Source of the DNA: Heloderma charlesbogerti
Taxonomy: Eukaryota; Chordata; Lepidosauria; Squamata; Helodermatidae
DNA length: 64,000 bases
NCBI GenBank assembly: GCA_026122225.1
Contig: JANEZZ010001953.1
Coordinates: 806,001 to 870,000 of the forward strand
Direction of reading: 5' to 3'
Program-made: the position numbers and the translations under genes
Shown: piece after piece, positions 1 through 12,800 of the stretch
How the letters are laid out: each line of letters opens with the position of its first letter
Position numbering within the stretch: position 1 is the first letter of the stretch
The notes under the pieces: model-generated
What the model was told of the DNA's origin: nothing
The model's database searches: none
The model's input: only the letters and a program-made list of their open reading frames with translations

Positions 1-627
1 ATTGAAAAGGCGGGATATGATTCGTCTGGAAACGAGAAGATTAAGGTGAGACTTGACGGCGGTCTACAAATATCTGAAGCACTACCATGGCGCAGGCCTG
101 CTCCCCACTGCTCCAGAGGCAGGACTAGAACAATGGCGTGACGCCGCGTAGAGGAACAGAGTCGGGGTACCCGCAGGAGACGCTTCCTAACGGTGCAAGC
201 GGAGGAGGCTGCTTCCGGGGTGGCGGCCTTTCCTCCCCTGGAGGGGCTGGGGCGGGCATTTGCAAGGGGCGCCGCAGCCGCGCTGCAGCCAGGTCCCGCG
301 CCAAGCATTCATGGATCCAGCCATGGCTGCGCGCGGGGACGGCTCATCCAAGCCTCCCAGGCGGCCTGCTCGGGGCCCCGGAGGCGGGGGCCAACCCCGA
401 GGGGAGCCCTGCGGCCGCCCTGGGCGAGCGTGGCGGGGCCCCGGGCCGGCCTCGGCAGGCCCCCTGGCTGTGCCTAGCGGGGCTTCTGTGGGCGCCTCGG
501 CGGGCACGTAGGGGAGGCAGCTCCACGGGAGCCGCCCCGGACGCATCCGCCAGCCCCGGGTCTCCTCGCCTCCGCGCTCTGGGCGGCGTCTGGCCCCGCG
601 GCGCACCTGCTCCCTTCCCCGCCCGGC

Positions 628-635
628 TGACGTCG
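628..635 (+). promoter_or_regulatory. AREG: CRE-like site (TGACGTCG)
   Basis: TGACGTCG differs from the palindromic CRE TGACGTCA only at the last base. It lies about 43 bp upstream of the TATA box. Mammalian AREG promoters are induced through a CRE near the TATA box by cAMP/CREB signalling, so position and sequence fit a conserved control site. The site is seen directly; its activity is inferred. Confidence 0.6.
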
Positions 636-677
636 AGCCGCGTCGCAGCAAGCGGCCGGCCGTCCCGCGGCGCCGCC

Positions 678-684
678 TATATAT
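678..684 (+). promoter_or_regulatory. AREG: TATA box (TATATAT)
   Basis: TATATAT stands alone in a GC-rich promoter, 127 bp before the AREG start codon. Transcription would be expected to begin about 25-30 bp downstream, near 708-714, giving a 5' UTR of roughly 90-100 nt. Confidence 0.7.
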
Positions 685-804
685 CTCCCGGCGGGGACGG
701 AGCGGCGGCGTCGCGCTGCCCGGCCGCCGAAGGAGTCCCTCGGAGCCGCCGGCGTGCCGCCCGCCCGCCCGGACAGAGGCCCCCGACGGCGCCGCGGCCC
801 CTCC

Positions 805-871
805 ATGCGTACCGCGCGCGCCCTCCTGCTGCTGCCGCCGCCGCCGCTGTTGCTGCTGCTCTGGAGCTCAG
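805..871 (+). CDS. AREG: AREG coding exon 1: signal peptide
   Basis: The ATG at 805 lies about 95 nt after the expected start of transcription. It opens a leader with two early arginines followed by runs of leucine and proline, typical of a secretory signal peptide. The exon must end in phase 1 to join exon 2. The best such site is after 871, where CAG is followed by GCGAGG, a GC-type donor. A weaker GT donor in the same phase follows 901 and would add ten residues. Confidence 0.8.
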
Positions 872-3800
872 GCGAGGGAGAACGAGCGCGCGGGCGGGCG
901 AGTGGAGACACCGACGGGACGGGCAGGGACGCCGGGGAGAGGCGCTGTTGGGAGTCCGGGGAGGGAGCTCTTCTTCCGGCTTGGGCTCTGGACTCGACGG
1001 CCCCCCGGCTCCGGGAGGTTGGACAGAAGCCGCCGCAGGGTTTGGCGACAGGAGGCACCGGAAAGGCATGGGGGGAAAGCGACCCCCTCTCCCCCCGCGG
1101 GGGGGGCTTTTCATCTCGCCTCGTCAGCCTCGGGGCGTGAGCGGTGGGCATGCCCTGTACTGGCGCGCCGCAGGCCCAAGTCTTGGGGCTCCCGCCATCA
1201 GAACGCCCTTGTGAGACGCCGGCTGGGCCAGCTGCCTAACTCTGGGCACGCCATCCTTCCAAGACACCCCCCCCCCGTGCCCCTCCCGTCTTCCCGCTCT
1301 GTACAGCAACCCTGTTGGCCAGAGAGTGGCTGCCTGGGCCGCGGTGGGTCACCCATCCGGTGATCCTCATGGCTGACTGAGAAGGGGATGCAAGCCCAGC
1401 GCGCTCCGGCCTGAGTCAGGTGCTATCCGCTGCACCCTGGTGGCTCTCAGAATGTTAATATTGCTTAGGGGGCTTCATCTTATCTGCTTAACTTTTACAG
1501 TAACTTTGCAAGGTAGGCCAGTATTGCTTTCTCCATATTGGAGCTGGGGCCGTGGTAGTGAGAGAATAGTGCCTTGCCCTCCAGCCATCTACTGAATTTA
1601 TGACAGGCAAGTTTTGAATTCAGGAACGTTGTGGCTACCCATCTTTACAGCACTTTTATTTAGCTCCACTGTGCTCATTGGGGCTTACTTTGAAGTAAGT
1701 GTTCATAGGCTTTCAGCCATGGTCCTATACGATCATTTCCCTTCTGGAGAGGAGTACACGCTCCCTCATTGTTAATTCACGTATAACTTCTTATGACTTT
1801 AGGGAAGGGAAAAAAGAGTTACTAAGATTGGATCAGACTGCAAGCTCCTCCAGTAGTATTTCCTTATGCCAGGCAATTTGGTCCGAACCCATTGTGTCCA
1901 GTGTAAGATGTGGCTTGCTCCTGTGTTCAGGGATGGCTTGTTTGTCTTACTACGATCAGTGGGAATATTTATCTGAGAGTAACACTGAATCATGTCCAAT
2001 GTGTCATCCTTGCGGTGATGGGGAAAGTTGATGGAGAAATGCTTTGGCAAGCGTGGTTGTGTTTTGCCATCCAATCTTAACTATTCACTATCAGAAGTTG
2101 TTTTGTTTGAAATAGGATTTCTCCTCAAGTAAGTGTGTATCTAATTAAGTCTCAATCAGCTCAAGGTGTGTGGAATCCATTTTTTCTTAAACAGCACACT
2201 TTCTAGAATTCTGGATGATAGAACACAATAACCCAGAACGTGGGAGACATTTTTAAAATACTGGGATAGTATAAATGTATTAACATTAGAAAACCTGAGA
2301 GCTGCTTCTTGAGTGACTCACTGCTGAATAAGAGTACATATGCAATAACTGCCTAATGTAATTTTAGGTAAACACCTCTCTGCTAGTTTTGGCTGACTAA
2401 CAAGAATGACATCCTGACTTGTTTAATTTCTCTTCTGCAGTGTGCCAGCATGCTGTTGGATCAGCACTAAATGTGACAGAACATGAGCAAAGCATGTCTA
2501 TCTTGAGGACTCCCAATACACCTGCTGCAAATGAGATGTTTTCCTCAGGAGGTGATTATGAAGAGGCTGAAGTGGAAGATATGAAGGAGGTGATTGCACC
2601 TCAGTTCCTTGTGGGTGACCCAGGTAGAGGTATGTTCAAGTGGAGCCTTTATCTTCAAGATGAGCCTGCTTTGAGGATGTGAGGTGTTGAGAGCAGCTGC
2701 TCCAATTAGGAAATATGCAAAACAGATGAGAGAGCTTTTAGCTGACTGCTTTGTTTGGTGTAATAGTAAGCTTTTTGACTTGCACCTCTGTCAATTCTTC
2801 ATACTATCCAAGAACTTCATTGGGTTAAACTGCCTATGAATGACCATGAGATGTTAGGAGTAGCCCATGTCTGAAACTGTGTCATTGTGCACATTGGAAA
2901 TTCTGTCTCTCTTTCTTGTTTGTTGTTGATGAATAAATACATGGAAATATATTTTCTGTCAGACAGTAAACTAAATGTTAATAGTTACAGTGTAGCGCTG
3001 TAATGTTCAAACTAACAGAAGTAGCCACTGGCTGAAAAGTCTGGACTTGACCTGTAGTTTCTGTGTCATTGCAAAAGGTATAATGCTGATAAGTGAGAAG
3101 TACATATAACACCAACCACCAAGCCAAGGACATAACTGCAGCACAGATCTCAGCTGGCTTAACTCCAGGGCCAGCCCAAGACATTTTGCTGCCTGTGGCG
3201 ATGGATAAGATTTTGGGGCATTCCATGTACATTCCGTGAACAAAAACCATCCTGACTAGCAGTTGAATCTTACTTCAACACTGGCAATGGGACAGTGTCC
3301 TCCACCACACCTGAGGGCAGCAGGCTAGCTTAGGAAGGGCAGGGCAGCAAGGTGCATGGCTCTGCCCTCAACACCTCACAGCCACTCCCCAGCAACTGCA
3401 GCCTGAGGCAGCCGCCTCATTCTGCTTAATGGTAGGGCTGGCCCTGTCTTTCTCTTCAGGGAACCCTGGGAGCTCTAGTTGTGTGAGGGGGGTGGGTTCT
3501 AAAGATTCCCACAGAGAATGCTTGGCACTCTCACAAAGCTACAATTACAGGAATTCTTTGGGGGAAACCTTTGAAGTTAATGGTATAAAATCGATGCATT
3601 CATAGGGTAGGTCTGGCTGTGTTTCTAGTGAGGAACCCATTCTTAACCAAAATGTCGGGTCTTAATTAAGGATGCAGTCGGTTAATTTTCTTGTCGTCTT
3701 GCTTAAAAAAAATTTTTAATTTTTGTAAGGTTTTAATTACCTTTTCAAACTCAATATAGGCAATTCTCCTGTTTTTAATTCACTTACTAGCATTAATTTG

Positions 3801-6800
3801 CATGGGTTTTAAACATATTTTGCCCAAAGCCATACCAAGTGAGTGTGGGGCTGAGTAGAAATTTGAAGTGGAATGGGTTAATCCATTAATTTAACAATGT
3901 GTTTTAATTTAATTTTTCAAAATGTGAACAAGGTAAACATCTCTTGGTCATGCTCTGGCGTAACCAAGAGATGAGTAGGGGCTAGTGACATTCAGAGAAG
4001 CTGGGAGAGGCCTAGTTCTCGAGTTGAGTGTCGATGATGGCTTGGGAGATGGACAGAATGGGGAATAACACTCCTCTTTTGACATTGCTCACCTGTGGCA
4101 TGGCCCTGGATCAGTCCCCTCTTTGTTCCCTGAAGGGTGCAGAGTTGCTCCTGCCACCCCGGCAAGAAAGGTGTGAAGGCCTTTGCATCAGCTGATTAAT
4201 TAAACTGAGGGTATCTACCTGATAAACAATGCATTCTCCAGTGCATAGTTACAAATAGGATTTGAGAATCAGATCTCCTTCAAAAAAGACTGCAGGCAGC
4301 AGAGTGTAGTGCTCTTGAACAGAACCTTAACTATCACCCTTATTACCTTTGTGGAAAACTCAACTAAAGCTTGAGAAGAGAAGACATGGCGGTGGGGGTG
4401 GAAGAATATGATAGCGTTTTTCAAGTACCTAAAGGTTTGACACACAGAAGAGGGCTGCAAACTGTTCTCTATCATCTAAGACTGTAGGTCATGAAACAAC
4501 GGGCTGAAGTTACAGGAAGGCAGATTTTGGCTGAACATCAGGAAAAACTTCCTAATGGTCAGCGCAGTCATACAATGGAACCAATTGCCTAGGGAGGTGA
4601 TGGGCTCTCCTTTGCTGGATATACTCAAGCAGAGACTGGATAGTCATCTGTCAGGGATGCTTTAAACTGGATTCCTGCACTAAGCAGAGGGTTGGGCTCC
4701 ATGACCTCCATGGGCCCTTCCAGCAGATTCTGTTTGCTATAATTCCAGGGGTGGGATAATCAGTCTGTTTCTGGTCCATGTTATTTTCATCTGTGTGTAC
4801 CCATAAGTCTGTTCCATCCCATTTCTGCATTAATCTGCAGTTTCAAAGAAAATTGCATGAAAACTCTTATTTAAATATGGATTTCTAGATGTATTTTAAA
4901 ACATTGATTGATTGCCACGAACTGGATCTGCAAACTCGGAAAGTGCAAAAGTTGACTGATAACTAAGTTGCGATCTGGACATTAGTTTGGGGAGTGCAAC
5001 TTGGATCAGTTCATATTAGAATTCACTATGACTGAATTCTTCAAGCGTCTGAATATAATACATTGTTCCTAATGTGTTGGAATGTAGCTATTCATATTAA
5101 CATTGCCAGTGCATTTAAACTCTTCAGCACCTGGTTCGGAAACAGTTTCTTCTGACTTAGAGCCTTTCTACTCAAGGCATTTATAGTGTGCTCGTGATTC
5201 CTCACTCATGGTAGTTTGTGGGTCCTTTACACAACAATGTCATCCTCCAGGGCCTTTCCCATATTTTGCAACCATTTTAGCGTGTTTTTTTCCCCTAATG
5301 AAGAAAGTCTGGTATATCTTGAATGGCAGCATGAAACCCTCTGTGTAGTTCTGCAATTCCACTATACCACAGCACCACCTAGTGGTTGTGTAATGGAACA
5401 TACAGAAAGTGAAAGAAAACCCACGGGGGGGGGGGGAATTAGTTGAAAGGAGCTGATCTGAATCCCAGAAAGAATCCGGAAACACAAGCTTCGGTAAAGG
5501 GGCGGGTTAAAAGCCTCATGTAGAAAAGCCCTTATTCAAGTTGAGCCTTAAGCCTGAGCATCTATCTTAAAGAATCACTTGATTTAGTAACAGTATTATG
5601 CCCTTATAACCAACATGTCACTTGTTAAGACTTTTAAGGTACGGCCTTAAAAGTTGAGGCTGTTTGCAGTCTGTTGTTAGCGCCAGAAAATAAGGGAGGA
5701 TATCTACACTGCAAACTTATATTGGGGTTATACTAGTCTTGGCTGCCTCCAAAGAGAGAATTGTTGGTTCCATTGTGGAAACAAGAGACTCAAAATTACA
5801 TCAAGAAATAGTCATTTGGTGCGGCTGCTGCCCTGCCCCAATACACACACCCCTACAGTTTCTAGGGTTCCTTGAGAAGAGGGACTGACTGCTTGAGGCC
5901 TGCAATGTAGATATGGCCATAGATTAAGGTAACTTTTTATTGGACAAAAAGTATGACAAAGCATTCTGTGAGTCTGATACTTGTACATTTTTTCAACAAC
6001 AGAAGTTAACTCAATAAAAGAGTTCTTTTGTTCTATGCCTTATTGCTAGCTATATATGATGGGCTAGTTTACCAAGGTGATAGTCCTGTTTATTGAGTAG
6101 GTGAACTCTTTTGACTTCTTCATACAGAATAAAGCTCTAGTCAGCAAACTAACCTCTTACTCTGTAATACATCCATTTATTTCAAGTTGGTAACAAGTTG
6201 GTCTGCAAATTAGTTCTGAAAGTTGTGCACCTCAAAGCACCAACTCTGAAGAAAGTTGGTACATTGTCACTTGAAGCAAGCGCTAAAGAAAGTAAGGGTG
6301 CAATCCTATGCAAGATTTGACAGAAAAAAGTCCTACAATTTCCAGCATCCTTCCAGCCAGGCGTGCTAAGAACTGTAGAACTTTTTTCTGTCTAAACACA
6401 CATAGGATTGTGCCCTAACCCATAATCTATTTTAAAATAACATTGTACATAAGCTATTTTATGGCCCATTCTTAGAAACTGGTATGCAAGAGACAAATAC
6501 TGTGTTAAGTGATTTATCTGGACTATACCACCTCAAACTATATGTGGGGCAGGGTCAAATGTGTTGAAAGCGCCTTAATGTGTCTGAAGCAGAAAGTTAC
6601 GGTTAATGACTTCCAAACATCCCAGGATATGAAGCCATGGCTTAAGAGCCTGACTTTTTCAGAAGCTGTTAACCATAGTTTTCCAGTTCAGATGCAATCA
6701 GAAACTATAGTTAATTGAAGTCTTCCTAGCTTGTTCACTCGCTCACGCAAAAGGAGGAGAGATGTGGCTTATTAAGTTGAGATACGATTGTCTGGATATG

Positions 6801-9800
6801 GCCACTGAATTAAACTGTTAAAATGAATTGCTCAGTAGTATTTATCTGACCTTGGATGCTTCTGTAGCTATAAATGCCTAAGCCACCATAAGTGTTATCA
6901 AAGCTGATCTTACATTTAGGATGTAATCTAGTTTTAAGTAAAACCTGGGTTTGTACACTGAACAGGAAGGTTGCACTCAGTCTTGGCTCTGAGTGTGCCT
7001 GGGTGGAGCATGTGTTTTCCAAGTTTATCGCATTCATTCTTATCTCAGGCCATTCATTCTGTGCCTTAGCCTGACCTACCTCACAGGATTGTTGTGAGAA
7101 TAAAATGGGGGAGAACTATGTACATCCCCTTGAGCTCCTTGGAAGAAAGACAGGATTAAATGTAATAAATAGGCTACATATAGTAGCCAGGTTTACATGT
7201 GACAATGAGCCAGAATTCCATAGAGGCCTGCCTTACTGTTCACAAATTGCACGCTGGTGCATGCAGCCTTTTTACTCCTGCTTTGTTCTTCCCTCCACCA
7301 GGAGTGACTAACCAGAAAAGAAAAGCTTACTGTGCCATCTGAATTGGGGATCCTGGCTTATTGTGCCCCTTGCAAGCCAGAATAGCAAACCAGAGTGTTC
7401 TCGGTTTACAATTCCTGGCTTGTTTGGCAGTGTAAGGCAGGAATGCCAGTTTGGATGACACTGCAAGCTTTTCTGGTTAGTATATCTTCTCCCAGTGGCA
7501 GGAGGAGCCAAATGTGAGTGGAAGGGCTGCATATACAAGCACACAGCTGGTGAATGGTTCTCCAGAATCCTGGCTTAGCATTGCGTGCAAATGTAGTCAG
7601 TGTGAAGTAGCCATAAAGTTGTGAAGATCATAGCCTAAAAAATAAAATAAGATGGCATTTTGTTTTGGTATCTGTTCACCAGAAAGTTAGAAAAGTCAGG
7701 ATCAGATTCTGAAACTGAGCTGAGTATGATCTTTCTGCATGTGTCATGTTTGGGAGGAAATGAGGTCAGAATACCTCATTTTTTTCCTTATGGTAAGTAG
7801 AAGTGGGACACATTCATTTGTGCACTACAGTTTAACCCCATAAATATGTATTTTTAAACTGGCAGATTGTTGTGAAATCCTCTATAAAATTCTACAACTG
7901 CCTGCTTTGTCCTATTAAACCCCCCTGAAAAGCAAATATCATTGGGATTAACCATATTATGACCCTTGGTTAGAATTGCTAAACATAACTAATTAACACT
8001 ACTTAATTTACCTTTCATGCTGAGCAATAATATCTATGATAAATTAGTCAACAGCACTCATTACTAGCTTTGACTTTATTGCATTTAAAAATGGAAATCA
8101 AACTTGAAACAGATATTAAAATAGTTTGCACACTAACTTTCTAAAATGTCTCTAATGTGACACAGTAACATGAAAAACAGAATGCAGCAGCAAAAAAGAA
8201 ACCCGCTTAAAATCCTGTATCAACTTCTTTGCTGATATTAATTCTGTGTAAAAAAATAAAAGGAAGCATGAAGGAATTGTATCAAAACACAAAACTTTTC
8301 ATTTATGTTCTGGCTCATCTGTGAACTGGTCACTATCTGTATTGATTCCAGACACCTGCCTGGCTCATTAATTCTGATGGTACAAGCTGGGCACTTGCTC
8401 TCTGCGCTAGCAGATTTAAATATCTGTAGCAAGCAGATACTTCCGTTAGGGTGCACTCCTATGCATGTTTAGACAGAAAAAAGGCCTGCAGCTCTGAATA
8501 TTCCCCAGCCATGGGTGGCTGGGGAATGCTGGTAGTTGTAGGACTTTTTTCTATGTATACATGCAGATAATTTTGTCCTTATTGTGTCAAAAATCTTATC
8601 CCTTTCTTGACTGTTCCTTGTCTTTTGGCTGGTACAGTTTTGTCTTGTCTGACCATCTTTTGTTTGAGGTTGGCTCTGATATGGGGGTTTTTGATTTTGT
8701 TTTGTGCTGTTTTTAAACGTGGCTAAAACATCTTCCATTTGAGAATAATTTCATGATCATCTGCAATTTAAACCATACTATATTATTATCCTGACAGAAT
8801 GACCTGGTTCACACAATGAAACATCCCACAGTTTGATACCCATGGGTTGTTCAGGAGTGAGCAACTGAATGTGCTGCCTCCCAACCACTCGCCCACTTCT
8901 GATGGCGCTGAACAACCCAGGGATGCTCTGTCCCAGAGCTGTTCTCCATTATGTCCAAACTCAGAACCCTGGGTTGTTGTGGGAGAAACAACCCAGGATT
9001 ATAACCCAGGATTTGTTCTTTAGTTATAACTGTGGTCTGTTTCTCCCTCAGCAACCCACCAGAGTTCTGAGTTCAGACATCATGGAGAACGACTGATTGA
9101 TTGACTGATTATTTAAAGTATTTCTTGGCTGCCTTTCAGGGAAGGAGCCCTCCCATGGTTGCATATAACAATAAAACTCACATAATAAAAACCAATAATG
9201 TAATAACAATAAAAACAGCACAACAATAAAACTCATGTAATAAAAACAGGTAAGACAATAAAAACAGTGAAAGCAGCAGCAGCAAACATCCTAAAAAAAC
9301 AACAAACACCAGCATAAAAACAAAACATACAACTTAAGCTACAATCCAGTCTGATAAAACATAATCGGGGGAAAGCCAAAGTAAAGTAGTAGGTTTTCAG
9401 GGTCTTCCTAAAAGCCTGCAATGATGGGGCCTGGCAGACCCCCGATGGCAACTTATTCCAGAGTTGTGGGGCCACTGTGGAAAAGGCATGCAGAAAAGGA
9501 GTGTCCTTGGGTTGTTTAGTGCACTAGAAGTGGGTGCGAAGTTGGAAGCCTGCATGTGCTCTCACTTCTGCTTGCTCCTGAAAACCCATGATTAACCAGT
9601 TGCAGGTGGTTTCATTGTGCGAACTGGGTCAGTGTTGTATATTCCCTGTATATTGTAGACACAACTTGTAGTATGAAGGCCCTTTGCTTCATAATTATAC
9701 TTGCAGTAGAAGTGGTGTAATGGTTAGAACGGGAAATGGAGGTTGAAATCCCTATCCATTTTTTAGGGCACTGGCCAAGTCTCACAGGACTGATGTGAGG

Positions 9801-12800
9801 CTAAAATGCCACCCTGAGCTATTTAGAGGAAGGGTAGGTTACTAATGTAAGTAATTCAAATTTATTTCCAGGTGAATTACAATTTAAGAAACCAGCAAAA
9901 TCAGCAAGTGTAAAAAATAACCCTAACAAACCAAGAAGTAGGGGAAATAAGGAGAAGAAAAATAAAAAGAAGAAAGCTCCATGTGAAGGAAAGTTTAAAA
10001 ACTTCTGTGTTCATGGTGAATGCAAATATATTGAAGAAATCAAAGCACCGACGTGCATGTAAGTTAACCTATGGAATGCTTGAGAGGTGACGAACAGTCT
10101 CTATCCTATTTTTTAATCTGGGGTATCTGTGTAGATGTTATTTTGAAAGGCAGAACTTTAATCATAGAACTATTAATGGGACGAGAAAACATAGTGCTGA
10201 AAAGATGTGCTGAAAAATAGTTGACTTGCCAAAACGTCCTGGAAATTTAAGAGAATAAAAGGAAATAAACACACTGCCAGTGAACTTGCCAATGCGCAAG
10301 CCCTTCTTAGACATTGATTGAGCTGCTATGATACCACAGAAACCTGGAGATGAGTGCTGCTAGGTCTTTGGCATCAGTTTAGTGAGATAAGTCCCCCTCG
10401 TCACCCAAAGCCATTGGTTGAATTGCTGTGATTTCTGCAAGCATTCTAACTGCTCAGGAAGAAACTGTTAGGTCAAAGACCCTTAGAATCAGAAAGCTGT
10501 GTGCCAGTAGTGGGACAGGTTTCATAAAGACAAGGACACACTATGTGGGCTTTACTCACGGTCTATATGTATACTGAAGTACTTCTTGCAAATATGTTAG
10601 CATTCCTACTTAATTCATTGTGTCACTTGCAAAGCCTCTGCTATGTAAATCTACATGATTGTGGAATTCATGAGCTGCATAATGAGCTCCTAAACTCATA
10701 ATGTGATCATAAGTTAAAAGATGGAATGAGGTGTGCCTTCCCAGAACATACCATTCAAACTAATCGCAACTTACCATACTGCTGAGAAACCTTACCCTAC
10801 CGTAGTTGGACTTAGTAAAGTATGTCAAGCACCAACATCTTACAAGGGGTATTGTAGTTCCTCAGTACTACCATTTGAGTGACTTGTGTTTCTGTAAAAT
10901 TGCAGGAGGTGCTCAAATACTGTGTAGTTAATGATTTGCATGGTTAATTTTCAGATGCCATTCAGATTACTTTGGTGAACGTTGCGTTGAACAATTCTTG
11001 AAGACACATAGGAGCAATGATGCAGCAAGTCACTCTACCACAGTACTCATGCTGTACTCAAGCACAATATACGTGGCGCTGGTTGTTGTATTCTCAGTCC
11101 TCTTTGTTGTCGTCATTGCAGTTGTTGTCATAGTACAGTAAGTAACACAATTTTAGTTGTCCAGTTAGTTGAGGAAACTGCCAGCATAGTGAAACAGTTG
11201 CAGAATGACCTATAAATGTATGTGATACTTCACATGCATCAAAATGCTGTCAGGAACATGGAGCTGATGATCTATGAACCCACATGCTAGTCAATTATTG
11301 TGGTGCAGGATGACTGAATGAAGCATGATGGTGAAGTTGAATAACTGAAATTATATGGAATAATTTGTTAGGCCAGTTTTGCTGGTGAAGGCTCAGCCTC
11401 CGTGTAGAGGTGCCCCTTGGAGACGCTTCTAAAAAAAAGGTGTCCCCAACCAGTCATGTCCGACTCTAGGGTGTGGTGCTCATCTCCATTTCTAAGCCGA
11501 AGAGCCAGCGCTGTCCGAAGACGCTTCCGTGGTCATGTGGCCAGCATGATTGAACACCAAGGTACATGGAACGCTGTTACATTTCCTGCCGAAGCAGTAC
11601 CTATTTATCTACTTGCAATTTCTTGCTTTCAAACTGTTAGGTTGGCAGAAGCTGGGACTGAAGACGGGAGCTCACTCCGTCACGCGGCACTCGGGTCTCG
11701 AACTGCTGTCCTGCTGACCTTCCAGTCTGCAGTTCAGCATAGGGATGTACGAAAGTCACTTACCTTTTCGCAGGGGTGCTTCGCGGTGGGGGGGAGGCGC
11801 TTCACTTCTCCCCCCGAAGTTCAGGCGAGGGTGGGGAGGCGTCCCGCCTCGCCCGGCCAAAATTCAGGCCGGGGAGAAGCGCCCCGTCTCCCCGGCTGCG
11901 AAACAAAGTGTAAAAAAAAACACAAAACCCCGTGATAGGCTACGTAACGATTAACGTAGCCTATCACAGCTGACTTTGGAAATCTAGCCGTGATAGGCTA
12001 CGTTAATTGTTACGTAGCCTATCACGGGGTTTGGGGGTTTTTTTACACTTTGTAATGGCAGCGGCAGCCGGTCAGAAGACCGGCTGCTGCCCCCGCCCCC
12101 GACAAAAGGCCGATGAACTGCCGCCAGGAGGGACATTCGCCAAAGGTAAGTCCCATCCGGGGGTGGGGCGGAGAATTTCACTGCCGATTTCGGGGGACCG
12201 AATGCGTTGGCGCTCGGCCCCCCAAAGATTCGGGGAGAAATTCTCCGCCATCCCTAGTTCAGCGTCTTAACCACTAAGCCACCGCGGCTTCTAGTCTCCA
12301 TCAAATTCTAGCATTGTTTGGACACTTTATTGGATTTGGGCATTTATTTGTACTATGAATTTGTTCTCTTAAGCAGCCCCTCAAAGTGGGACAAAGTGCA
12401 TTTTTGTGGGGCAAAATGAGCTTGCACTAATGTATCTAGTGTGAGAAATGCACTATATAGTGCTTGCAGTGATAATGAAAAGCTAGCAGAGTGTTCTCAA
12501 AGAACATAAATGCTTAAATCTTAAACTCAATTAACTTTCTGGTTTTTATTTATTTGTGTGTGTGTGTGTGTGTATGTTTATGTGTGCATAAGTTTAAGAT
12601 GGGGTTGCTGCTATATTCCTCTAACAGAGAAGGGTAGCTTGAAATTTGGAATCCCAGTGAGAGTCAGCAGAAACAAATGGCTAGCTCACTGGGATCCACA
12701 AATGAAATCCACAACTTACTAAGTACCACTGGTGCCTAGAGGCACAGGCCACTTGTAAAAGCTGATATCAACCACACCTGTGTCTTGAAGGCTCTGTGCA

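Larger units (their letters stand above)
130..1360. promoter_or_regulatory. AREG: CpG island over the AREG promoter, exon 1 and start of intron 1
   Basis: This stretch is extremely rich in G+C and CpG, unlike the AT-rich DNA that follows from about 1,440. It contains the CRE, the TATA box and the first coding exon of AREG. The long overlapping open frames on both strands here arise from the lack of AT-rich stop codons. They show no recognisable protein apart from the signal peptide at 805. Confidence 0.85.
2630..9871 (+). other. AREG: AREG intron 2 (7.2 kb)
   Basis: The large intron holds repeats listed separately: a hAT-type MITE (3166-3446), a CR1 tail (about 4,385-4,745), two Harbinger-like MITEs (6296-6415, 8449-8578), MIR-like SINE remnants (about 7,040-7,165 and 9,705-9,850) and a LINE-like tail (about 9,100-9,500). 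It ends in a T-rich tract and TTTATTTCCAG before exon 3. The remaining sequence is AT-rich, with no recognised gene. Confidence 0.75.

Noticed and set aside
138..1214. A 358-codon open frame over the AREG promoter
   Set aside because: It lies in a CpG island, has low-complexity Ala/Gly/Pro/Arg composition and overlaps the promoter and exon 1 in another frame. The same region is open on both strands.
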